A stretch of 64,000 bases of DNA, taken from the NCBI GenBank assembly GCA_035041965.1, contig JAPYMA010002492.1:62001-126000 (forward strand), given 5' to 3'. The notes beneath the pieces were generated by a model. That model ran no database searches, was not told the origin of the DNA, and saw only the letters and a list, made by a program, of their open reading frames with translations. The translations under genes and the position numbers were made by a program. The stretch comes from Anisakis pegreffii. Its lineage: Eukaryota > Nematoda > Chromadorea > Rhabditida > Anisakidae. Below are positions 38,601 to 49,150 of the stretch, one piece after another. Each line of letters begins with the position of its first letter. Position 1 is the first letter of the stretch.

Positions 38601-41600
38601 ACCCCCCTTTCTCATTAAATATGAAAATCGTTGCTCATTACTGCAATCGATTATGATTGCATGAAAAGCTATTGTCTACGACACGTTCATTTCAAACTGT
38701 TCTGCATGGATTCTCATTCTTTTCAGACGTGTTGTAGTCACTCTCATAGCTATCACATGCAAATACTGTTCTCTTCATGAGTTTTTATCATTCACTTCGT
38801 CTCATTTCATTTCACAGTTCGAATCAATTTCTCATTCTGTAGCACATACTGTTTACTGGATGCGTTGACGAGTGTTGACAACCGAAGTCAACAATACAAC
38901 AATTGAATATTATTGATCAACAACGTTCGGCAGTCAAATGATTAATTATAGAGTGTATTTGATAGAATGAGAATTTGACTTTAATTGTTGAATGAAATGA
39001 ATGAGAAATTATCAGAAGAAAACAATTTTGGTGATAAAAGTTATGAGAGCGATTACAACAGCACGGAAAAGAATGAAAACCCTGTTAAAACAGTGAAAAA
39101 GGAATCCTGTTAGGCCTTACGAGCTAATGATACATTAAAAAAATAGGAGAATGAAGAGTGTTGCCATCAACTAACCTCATTTTCATACCCGAGCTGAAAA
39201 AATACCCTCACAATGGCGTTCCTATCATAACACAACAACTGCATGGAATACTTATTTCCCGATCTCTTCCATTGCCCCTCCATTACCCCTTGTCACCTCC
39301 AAATTACCCAAAATGGGTAATTTCACCCCATATGAGAACCACTGACTTAGAAGATGAGAAGAGTGAGCGAATTGACTGGAATCTTAACCCAGATAGGCGA
39401 TTGGTAGTAAAAGGTTGAGAAATAGACTGGAATCTTAACCGACTGATCTAAAGAATGTTTCCAATAAGTGCTTTGAACCAAAACATTCTTCAAGTGCTCA
39501 AGAATGCCTTAGTGACTGTTCAACTACCTCAATTATCAATGATTCTTTCAGAGGTTTGTTCAGCTCCATTTGTTGATCATTCTCACTCAACGGATAAACT
39601 TCTGTCAGCTGAGTGAGTACATTCGTCAATGACCAACACGCACCCTAAAACAATTAAATTACAAACGTATGCCCTGTATTTGATGCATTCTTGGATTTAA
39701 CAGAAGATTACCTGGTAAGCATTCAAACAATGCATTGATATTGCCATCTTGTGCAGTTGTATGCATTCGGTCTTATATTTCAAAATAATTTGACTTGGAA
39801 CTGAGAAAAGTACCATTCCTAGATAGATAAACCACATTGTTGCAGCGTCTAACACTTCTAAATGCTGTTTCTCCTCTGAAAGAATTTGAGCATTTTATAA
39901 GTAATTGAGATGAAATCTAACATTGAGGACATGAAACCAAACGATTTAGTGAGGTAAATAAACAAATCAGACAAATCAAATTCCATGACATGATCAAAGA
40001 TTTGATATTAGGAGATCAAATTACCGCAGTTCAGCTCTTTTAAGTTTTCCATGACATGTTTCAAATAGAGTGGCGTATACTTAGCAGGATTCGCCTGCAA
40101 TATGGAAATAATCACAAGCCAATGAAATGTTCTTCTCTTTGATGTCATTTCAGATGCGAACGGTGAAGGTATCAAGATCTCAAGTTCATGAATCCAAATC
40201 TTTGGAAAACAACTGACATAAAATGCTTTTGCCTCAAATGAAAGTTTTAGGATACTGGAAGCAACAGATCAGTGAAGTCAATCCTTACATAAGTACATTC
40301 CTGAACCAGTGCACACATCGCATCTGCGGCAATCGCATTTTCGGTTTGCATCGAACGCACGAAATTGTAGATTTGTTCAGCAATCAACTGAAACTTCCAA
40401 TTTTTTCAACTGTGATCTGACCTTAAGCTAGTTAACGCTCTTAAGGTCTGTCCTTGAGCTATACAACGTAGAGATCTTCACTTTCTGGGCTTGATGTAAT
40501 CGACTACCATTAGGATTTCCTTATAGGATTTCGTTTGTTTTGCATTGGAATTGATTTATAAATATAGAAACCTCGACAATTGCCGATGATGAATTGTTGA
40601 GAAGCGATCGAAATGCCGACTGTATACGAATGTTTACGAGCAGCTCATCCTCACCGCCATAACCTGCCTGAGCTGCCGAAACGTCACATATCGAATCCAA
40701 GCATGTGGTTGAGTCTTTTGGTACCGCAGTTCCCAGTTGTGTTATCAGCGTGAACACACTGAAAAATAGTATCAAATGTTACTGGTGTTCTCGTGATGAA
40801 CATGATTTAGTATGTCAAACGCATTGCTATCTTGCACTAATCTTTCGAAAGTAAACTAAACATAATGTTAAATTCTCAGTTTCATGAAAGTGATTTGAAA
40901 ATTTTGCCGATATTTCTGTGTTATTGTAGAACAACAAACCGGTCCATCAATTTTGTGACGATTTTCGGTAAGGCTGCTGTTAGAATGCATAAGTTTTTAT
41001 CATCTTCACTCAACGTTTCATAGCTCTCCATTCTGAGTGCTTCAGAACAGTCCACAACGGGAATGAGCGCAAAGAATGTTTCGATTATCTGAATTCAAAT
41101 GAGTTCTCGGGACAATTCTATCAAGATTGCAGAGAAATGAAAACGATTTCATATAATTTCATGCGATGAAAGAAGCCAAAGCGGCGACTGTTCAATTGCT
41201 CACGCAGTCCGTTTTGATCTAAAAATAAGATTTGGTTCATACGAATATTTATAGGTAATTTATCAAAGTAGTTTTGTTGATTTACCCTGAAAGCTAGCGA
41301 TAACTTCACAATATCGTTGATATCGATGGCAGAAACCAAACAGTCCAGCAGTATGATCGCATGATAGCGTAACGGCTCTCTTCCTGGAGCATTCCTTTGT
41401 AACTGCACGGAACGTATTGATTCTTTTGGAGGGCGACTCTTCCACATTTTACGCAGCACCAAACTTTCGGTGAACATTAAAGCCTCCATGCTGTCCTAAA
41501 TCAACAATATGAATACAACTGTAACAAATCAGCAGTTGAGCAATCAGAAATTTGTTAGAAAAAGCTTGAAATCCACAGAAATTTCATCTCATCTCACCAT

Positions 41601-44600
41601 GTTATCATTCCGCATTTCGTTGATCCAATTACGAGAGCATTTATTGAAATTCGCATAGAAACGTTTGCCATCATCTCTGATCAACGGTACACAAACCTCA
41701 GCCAAACATTCCAGCGATTGTTTGAGGCGATTCGGTTCGGTGGTATTTGAAAATGATGGATATACACTGAAAGCTATCAGATAATAACACGAACAGATGG
41801 TTTAGATAAGATCTTTCGCACTGAAACCAAACATGAAACAATGAAATGAAATTTGCTAAATGACTCACAAATCGATGACTTGAGGTAGCACAAGGTGTGG
41901 TGCCAGAAAGGCGAGAAATCTGAGTATGTTGGATGGCAGTGAGGTTTCAACCGTCGAAAAGGCCGAATAAGTTACCGACGGTAACAGAATTGTTACGAAT
42001 GACTCGATTTGACTGTCTGTTAATCGCATCCATTTGGGAACCTGCAAAATTAAATTATTTAGCTTACTCAGTTGGAATCTATAATATTCAGAGAACGAAG
42101 CGTTCACGCCTTCATTCCTTAGCAAGATGATGCTTGACATTCCTATTTGATGATATTGTTTTATCATTGGAGATATCGTTTCATCGGAATTTTTGAGACC
42201 ATTGCCTTAAAATTCTGGAGTATCCATTCGCGTTTTCGATCTGGACACTCTCAATCCAGATCAACTATATTTTAAGGAATAATTAGGTTGCATGAAGTCA
42301 AACCTTATGTTTGGTTTTATTTCGAACTCGTTCCATACGAACACGTCTAACCATTTCGTTGACCAGTGCCGCAAGAAACAGCTGTAAGGTTAGGGTGTGA
42401 CCTCCATCATGCAGAGGATGAAGAAACGATTCGATACATCGAATTAGACGACACAGATGGCGTTCAGCACTGAAACCAAATAGTATGAAGAAGGAAACAT
42501 TCAATTGGAAGAAAACTCTGAATTACTGAAAATCGATCCTACCAAGAAGGATGGTCAGCTAACCTATCGTTTGGCCCACCCAGCATCCACACAATCCATT
42601 CGGCACCAGACGACTCTGAGCCCATTCCGGATCCATCGCCCACTGATACTTTACCATCTCGAACGCTCAAGTCCATTGCTCGTAAGAGTTTCGAAAATAT
42701 AATTGAGTGCTTTGGTATCCAGTCCACATAACCTGGGCAGTATTCTGATATCCTACAATCAAACCATATCAAATATCGCCATGCTTTCGCAAGTCCACAT
42801 AGCCGAGTCTAAAAGAATTGGTTAAAAGCATGACAACGTCCCTCATATGTGTGGAGAGATGAGGGAACTGCATAACAATAGCAGATGAATGAAAAATTTT
42901 TCCATGTTAGGCAATTTTTTGATGCCTCTAAAGCAACAACAATCATATTTGCCTTAGTTCTAAGATAATGAATCGAACTCAAAATTCGGATCACAAACAG
43001 ACTGTGGAACTGACGCTGAGAAGATGCGTTGTATTCGGCTCTCCCAAGAGCCATTAATTTCGACGAAATCATAGAAATACCACAGTTCATCAAACCATAA
43101 CGCAGCACCGTATTCCTGATGTTCTTCAATTGTCATCTTCAAGGGGATAAACGCTGCAAAGAGACTGACGAATTTTTCCATTGCATAATCATTCCAGAGA
43201 TCAATGAACGGACGAATCTGAAACTTTTAGTCAGTTAATTGAGTATAAACAGGACTCTATGATCAACATTCATGAAACTAGATTATAGGTTCCTGAAGTT
43301 CATTTTAAGTTCATTTTGAGTTTATGGCTTCATGGAACTATGAGTATAACTGCATAAATTCAATTTATCGTGAAATTGGAAATAGATTTTAAGGTGTTGA
43401 AAGCGATGAACTTGTACTTGTCGTTATTATCAACCAAAATCGATGGAAAGCGAGGAAGATTCATCGTTTTTGACGATTGCTTACTAGTTAATCCGTACGT
43501 CCCTAATCCTGCATATGAACATAAACAGTGGAAGAGTATTAACCTCATCGAGGATTTCACGCGTTGCCGATAAAGGATAAAATTCTTTGAGAGTAAATGC
43601 GGCATCTCTGATTTTATCACAATCAAGATTGCGTTCGTTACGTCCGAAAGTAACATCCGTGTAGAGTTCGTAAAACGGTCGCCATTCTAACGTCATATGC
43701 TCTCGTTTCAATATCTCTTCGCTGAAACACGCGAATGTGTTGTTTATTCTTCGATGATGTGTTAGGAGAGCAATTGAGATGAATCAAATGCTGAGCGGAG
43801 TTTAGACGAAGAATATAGAATTCATCGAGTTCAGGCGATATTCGGCTCTATTTCGAATCATCGAGCAGGATTAAACAAATTTGGGGACAATATAATCATT
43901 ATCTGCAAAGAATATGAGATGATTACATTGATAGATGTTTTCCAGAACATTTGCTATTAGTGGCGACTTAAAATCGTCTAAAACTAAGCCCACATAGGCA
44001 TAGAGAAACGAAAAGAGATACTTACTCTATAAGCGATTTAATAAGTGAACACGCTTTGTGAATTATTTTATGCTCAAAATCTTTCTCCAGAATAATACCG
44101 TACATGAATTTTATCAGGCAAATATTTTCATCTCGTGAAAAACGGAGGTTAAATATATCTAGATAACTGAAATACAAAATATAAATGGTCAGCAGACTGT
44201 AGATTCATCGAATAATCAAATGCACATTAATAGTAGATCATTTGCTGAATTCTAGTCGTGTGGATATGGTTTATCCATCGGTGAATTTCGCTCGACATCA
44301 CTTTAATTTCTTGATTCGTCACCATCGAAGTCAGTGTTCAGATGAACTCGATGAAAGAAGCCTAGAGAGGTGATTTGTTGATGAAAAGACTCACTCTCTT
44401 AACTGATTCATCCAAAATACTAATCCAGAATCGAGTGCGTAAAGAGAAGTTGATGTGGCGAGGCCAATCTTGATTTGTTGCAACCACTTGGTGGCGTCTT
44501 TGTGAATAACTTCATAGAATGGCAGATAGGATAATTCACGTTTGGTTCGTTGATACTTTCGTTTATCCCTTCTGTAACTCTCTGCACTCGTCACAACTTC

Positions 44601-44615
44601 CTTCGGCTGAAACAT
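29697..44615 (-). CDS. PSME4: Proteasome activator complex subunit 4 (PA200/Blm10)
   Basis: Forty exons with agreeing phases: 44395-44615, 44026-44166, 43544-43721, 43011-43217, 42564-42808, 42304-42469, 41869-42041, 41598-41766, 41286-41495, 40940-41088, 40572-40758, 40289-40387, 40025-40094, 39712-39875, 39528-39644, 38202-38347, 38077-38160, 37847-38001, 37555-37784, 37209-37328, 36978-37067, 36589-36717, 36296-36439, 35888-36048, 35615-35753, 35302-35427, 35000-35151, 34550-34742, 34338-34415, 34078-34237, 33843-33987, 33584-33741, 32622-32734, 32442-32502, 32032-32155, 31417-31546, 31020-31135, 30631-30745, 30252-30419, 29697-29831. Product about 1955 aa (human 1843), a HEAT-repeat solenoid that caps the 20S proteasome ATP-independently in the nucleus. 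Human-like blocks in order: LEWRPFYEL, ALWFDELW, PGYVDWIP, FALIPVVDCS, MRWHVPG, EKPSIIKL, KPHWGSYQWPK, CGLIRGSRNW, SFLRTHHDK. LNN (1809-1811) matches the Asn pair of the human acetyl-lysine-binding region. The tail SPNYYV is HbYX-like (human SPSYYA or similar), which opens the 20S gate. The 5' end and the donor at 43011 are the weakest points. Confidence 0.95.
32810..33547 (+). mobile_element. Non-autonomous hAT-like element, copy 1 (one end lost)
   Basis: About 740 bp, closely similar along its length to the copies at 38543-39344 (inverted) and 44732-45507 (same orientation). It keeps the right terminal sequence GAACATGAGAACCACTG but lacks about 55 bp at the left end, including that terminal repeat. 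It nearly fills the PSME4 intron 32735-33583 and stops only 36 bp from the splice donor of exon 33584-33741. No transposase frame is present. Confidence 0.8.
38543..39344 (-). mobile_element. Non-autonomous hAT-like element, copy 2 (inverted)
   Basis: About 800 bp in the PSME4 intron 38348-39527, inverted relative to copies 1 and 3. The left end reads ATGGTTCTCACG and the right end TGAGAACCACTG. Flanks TCTTATAA (38535-38542) and ACTTAGAA (39345-39352) match at six of eight positions, consistent with a decayed 8-bp target duplication. It contains an extra stretch (about 39080-39280) relative to copy 1. No transposase coding. Confidence 0.8.
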
Positions 44616-44731
44616 TCACTCAAATTGGTCGTGTAATGAGCCCCATTATCAATCATGAGTCCTCCATTACGTTACATCTTCGAGTATCTCTCGAATAATC
44701 AGACTGTGTTTTGAGGTCTATCCGTTTAAGT

Positions 44732-45507
44732 CAGTGGTTCTAATAGGGGGTTAGGTTACCCATTTTGGGTAATTTGGAGGTGGCAAGGGGTAATGGAGGG
44801 GGCTGGGAGATTAATATTTCGCGCATGTTATAAAAGTTTGTTTAATTGGGCTATGTGAATGCGGTTAGTTGATGGCAACACTCTTCATTCTCTGATTTTC
44901 TGAGTATCGTTGGCTCGTCCGGACCTAACAGAGTTTTCGTTCTTTTTCTTGCTGTTACAATCGCTCTCATAGCTTTTATCACCAAAAGTGTTCTCTTCTG
45001 CTAATTTCTCATTCATTTCACTCAACAATTAAAGTCAAATTCTCATTCTTTTAAATACACTCTATAATTGATAATTGGACTGTCGAACGTTGTTGAGCAA
45101 TTCAATTCGATTGCTGTATTGTTGGTCTCGGCTGTCAACACTCGTCAACATGTCCAGTAAATAGTACATGCTACAGAATAAGAAATTGATTTGAACTGTG
45201 AAGTGAAATGAGACGAAGCGAATGAGAAAAACTCATCAAGAGAACGGTATTCGCATGCAATAGCTATGAGAGTGAATACAACACGTCCGAAAAGAATGAG
45301 AATTCATCAATATCAATTTGAAGTAAGCGTGTCATAGACAATAGCTTCTCATGCAATCATACTCCATTGCAATAATGAGCAACGCAACGGTCCAGTACAG
45401 TGCTTCTCACAGGAAGTCAATTTACCCGTTTTGAGTAATTTGGAGGTAACGGCGGCCTGCCTGATCATTAAAAGGGGTAATGAAACATCCGAACGTGAGA
45501 ACCACTG
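44732..45507 (+). mobile_element. Non-autonomous hAT-like element, copy 3 (intact ends, 8-bp TSD)
   Basis: 776 bp starting CAGTGGTTCTAATA and ending ACGTGAGAACCACTG, so the terminal inverted repeats share CAGTGGTTCT. It is flanked by perfect 8-bp direct repeats GTTTAAGT (44724-44731 and 45508-45515), the target-duplication length of the hAT superfamily, and CAGTGGTTCTCA is a hAT-like terminus. It lies just upstream of the first confident PSME4 exon, in its 5' region. It has no transposase frame, so it must have been mobilised in trans. Confidence 0.88.
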
Positions 45508-46126
45508 GTTTAAGTGGATCATCCCACTGAGGAGTTGATGAAGACGCCTTCGAAATTCACGTTGCACCCGCACAAAGCATCGCATCAATAGCCGCATTTC
45601 AATTTAGGAGAGAGAATCACAAACTTACCATCAAATTGTAAGTTTGCGTAACAAAATGATCGAGTTATTGCGAAGGGGAACACATCGATACTCATTTTTG
45701 AAATTTCATTTGGATATTATCAAATTTCCGCTGGGAAATACTAAAAATTTCATTTTTTTCCACCTACAATGATAATTTTAAAACAAGGAAAACCATTCAA
45801 AATTCTGCTCAACTGCCTATTCAATTGCTTCGTTCCCTTTGCAGTCCTCAAAAAGATGAGATCAAGGGATTTGAATACAGAGCAATTTTCGGCTTAAAAA
45901 TAATCAGTCGATATCTAATTGGTACAGAATGTGCAATGAATATCTCGAAGTTCTGTGTGATTTCATGGTTTCCGAAAATTTTAATGTTACTCAAAATTTC
46001 CCTACTGAAACCTGTTCAGGGGTTCCATGAAAAATTGAGTCATTTCGCGAAATTGCATGTTCGATCTCACCGTCAGATCATTGTGCTGCTTCTAAGAGCC
46101 TTTGGACGGTCGGCGGCTCAGATTAA
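45508..46126. other. Divergent promoter region between PSME4 and the small + strand gene
   Basis: Roughly 0.6 kb. On the minus strand a short exon-like segment (45629-45695) begins ATGAGTATCGATG, is open for 22 codons and ends at a strong donor (GATG followed by GTAAGTTT). Its phase does not fit the PSME4 acceptor at 44612, so it is either 5' UTR with a uORF or needs an unseen intermediate exon. On the plus strand an acceptor-like GGCTCAG ends at 46121, six bases before the next gene's ATG. Confidence 0.4.
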
Positions 46127-46793
46127 ATGGAACGTTCTGAGGCGCAATTAGGTAATGCGATACGTGAGAGTGTCGCACGTTTTGTGGAAAGTGCTGCCGG
46201 TCGTGAAGTCATGATAAGCATTTCAGCACGACTCGTCAAACGAAACCGTAATAATGGTCAGTCGGTTACGATGCAAATCTTATTTCCGTACTTGAATTTC
46301 TAATAATGCATTCTGTTAAAGGATCGGTTTTCATTCTGCAGATTCCTCAGATCTTTTCACCCATTCGAATTCAGTTTCCTAATCAGTCTCTCTTAAATAA
46401 ACGATACTCTGAAAAGAACTCTATTGGAGATTTCCAAACAACTCTTTGAGTTTCCTTGGGAACATCACGCTTGCCATTTGCTTAATGTATTTATACATTC
46501 GTTTTCAGTGCTGACCAAAAAGCCTCCAGAAGAACCGAAATTAAAGGTATATATTCTACTAATCATCGTAGTTTTGCCGTTACCTTGACACAGAAACATT
46601 CGCTTATGGTCAGGTAGTCTGTATTATGGATGATTTTCAGACTGCTAATAGCAGCGCGACATCGAGTAACCAGAGTACATTAGCAAGCAGTGATCAACCA
46701 CAAGCGAATTCTTGTGATGAAAGTTGCATTGTTAGTTATGTTGGTGCTTTCGACGGTGGCTCTGATTATTTCTTGATGAATTTTGCATCGTAG
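46127..46793 (+). CDS. Small three-exon gene, 106 aa, unknown function
   Basis: Exons 46127-46256, 46509-46546 and 46641-46793. All three have standard splice sites (donors GTCAGT and GTATAT, acceptors TTTTCAG) and the phases (1, then 0) agree, which is unlikely by chance. The ATG follows a CTCAG acceptor by a few bases, suggesting trans-splicing. The protein has an N-terminal segment likely to be helical (residues 1-42, with RESVARFVESAAGREVM), a short Lys/Pro/Glu linker (KKPPEEPKLK), a Ser/Thr/Asn/Gln-rich stretch and a C-terminus ending DYFLMNFAS. There is no signal peptide or membrane segment, so it is probably cytosolic or nuclear. I do not recognise the family. It points away from PSME4 and would share its promoter region. 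Confidence 0.62.
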
Positions 46794-49057
46794 TTCATTT
46801 TGGTTGGGCTTTTGAAGGTACTTGATTCCAGAGAATGTTTCAAACAGCGTTGGAATAAGAAAGTTCCCATCTTAAACGGTACTTCATGAATGAATGAGAT
46901 TATTTCTTCAGTATTGCTATGAGATAATCATATGGTGCAAATTGTCGTAATGAATTGCGCATGAATTTAAGGATTGGTATGGACAAGGTGTAAATCGTCA
47001 TATCTACAGCAATGAGTAAATGATCTAATGAACAAACCGAAGCACTTCTCTCAAATTTATGAAACTTATGTTTTTTGTGTAGGAATATCTGGAATGAATG
47101 TGGAAGTTAATGAAAGTTCTTACATAATGCTTTTATGACTCAGTATTTAGTGATATCATATGCTAACAATCGTGCAGTTGATGTTTAATTATTACTCCAT
47201 TACATACAAACGACTATTACTTCGATATTGCTCAGTTTGAATGCGATTTTAAAATACATTCCAACATTTTTTTCATGTAGCTCAATTCATTAATGTGTTT
47301 TCGATTGTTGAATCACTGTGAAATAAATTGAAAATTTGTGATTGCTTCTATGATTTATTATTCGGATCGGTTGTGTGAGCGTACTCCTAAACGGTTTCTT
47401 TTTTGATGCGGTTTTTACAATCGCTCGGCTATATTGAATGTTTTTGATTAGGTATTCAATTTGGATTCTTTACGCAATGATTCATGCAGTTTTATTATAA
47501 TCCTATATTTAGCTGGATGGCTATTTCACCGTTTTCAATCACAATTATGACGTGCTCTTTCAATGTCTCAAAGCACTCAAAGATCGAACTCATTTGTTAT
47601 GTTTAGCTCGATGAAATCATTCTAACTAATCGAAAAATTTCAAAACTGAACGAATCATACGGGTCAATAAATCATCTATCACATGAGTGAGAGATGCGCA
47701 TCCAACTCGTTGGCATCGACATGACGCCATGGGAGATGTTTATATCCGTGCTATCATCCATAAGAATAAGCTATAAATGCGTCTATGATTCTTCCTTTGA
47801 CAAGACAGCTGAATAGAGCATAGGTTGAAGTCAAAGAAATGAATGTGCAAGCAAATGCGAAAGAGCAATAGAGTTGGCTCTGGCTTGGTTCTCTTCGAGA
47901 TTTTTAGACTCTCGTCTGCTTGTTGGGCATTAGTCGCATCTCATGCACAACTATGCATATGCACACAAAATATGCACATGCATACTATAGCGCTCTGGAT
48001 GTTTGTGTGTGTGTATATGAACGTAATCAGCATATATACGAGGGTTTCCGTTTATGCACACTCGATTCGATTCCCCTTAGCCGTCGTCGTCGTCTTCTTC
48101 ATGCCCTCCTTACTTGCTACTAGTGTTGCCGTTGAGTTGTGAAAGCATCAATTCAATCGATTCTAAGCATTAATTCCATATCCATATCGAGCCATATGCT
48201 TATCCACAAATAGCAAAATTAACAGATATGCTTTTGAAGCTATCATATCCAAACGTCTATCTATTTCCATGAGCCCCATCATTCAATTGAGTCAACGATT
48301 GTGAAGCAGATGGGTAAAAAATATAGTTGGTTTGAGTAAAATATTTTTGATGATATGCGAGAATTTTTTTTTTTCAACTTAATAGTATCTCACCAAAGAG
48401 ATAGGTGGGGTACTGATGATTAATTCAATTGATACGCTGATATATGTGAACACTGTTCTTGAAAGTATCTATCGAGGCAGCGATGTTCGAAGTAATGTTC
48501 GAAGGTCGTTTTCTCCTTATCTTTTCTTCATTTTTCCTATCACTGCGCTAAGAAAGAATGTGCTTTCCAAAGACTGCTGCTTCATCCTTTTATTTTGCAT
48601 CATCGACATTGATTGCATATTTGTTCTTGTGTTGCCTTGGTGAATTTTTATTCGATTTGAAGCTTATCATTTCATATTCGATCATTTCTGTGATCAAATG
48701 TTAGCAGCACACTGATAATGAGATTTTGTTGGATGAATATTCTTGTTGGATGAATAACTTTTCACAGGTTTTCAAAGTTTTCACATAAAGTTCATGTGAA
48801 CGATTATCGACCCGTTAGCGAGTTCGTATGAGAATTTTGCACTTTATTATCAGTTTCATCAGCAAATTGAATTCAGTCCATATGAAATTTTGTTATCAGT
48901 AAACGTCTGCGTTATCAGCATCAGTTGAGTGATGCAGATCACATGCACTTTGTCCGCGGAATTTTTGCACAACTATCATTCACACTTCAAATATCCACAC
49001 CTCCACCCAATAAACGGTAATAATTCAAATGCGATACGTCGATGGACTAATTTCAGG

Positions 49058-49150
49058 CTTCGCCGTAGGCCTTGGCTTACCCCTAACAGCCATCTGGTTG
49101 TCCAGTAGATGCCCAAGCGTCTGTATAAGTCTCAGCCTCCTATCTAAGTT
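49058..49150. other. GC-richer exon-like island, open on both strands
   Basis: On the plus strand it follows ATTTCAG and reads GFAVGLGLPLTAIWLSS and on to a stop, like a hydrophobic last exon. On the minus strand it follows AACTTAG and reads RRLRLIQTLGHLLDNQ and on, with GTAAGC available as a donor. Its base composition contrasts with flanking DNA. I cannot tell which strand, if either, is used. Confidence 0.25.

Noticed and set aside
41121..41285. Read-through extension of PSME4 exon 41286-41495
   Set aside because: The frame stays open past 41286, but splicing at the GTAAAT donor there to 41088 restores a perfect match to the human VPLVDC block, so the extension is intron.
16000..44700. 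Nematode operon made of the four leftward genes
   Set aside because: Gaps of 0.9-2.3 kb are far larger than the roughly 100 bp usual for operons, and the genes share no pathway.
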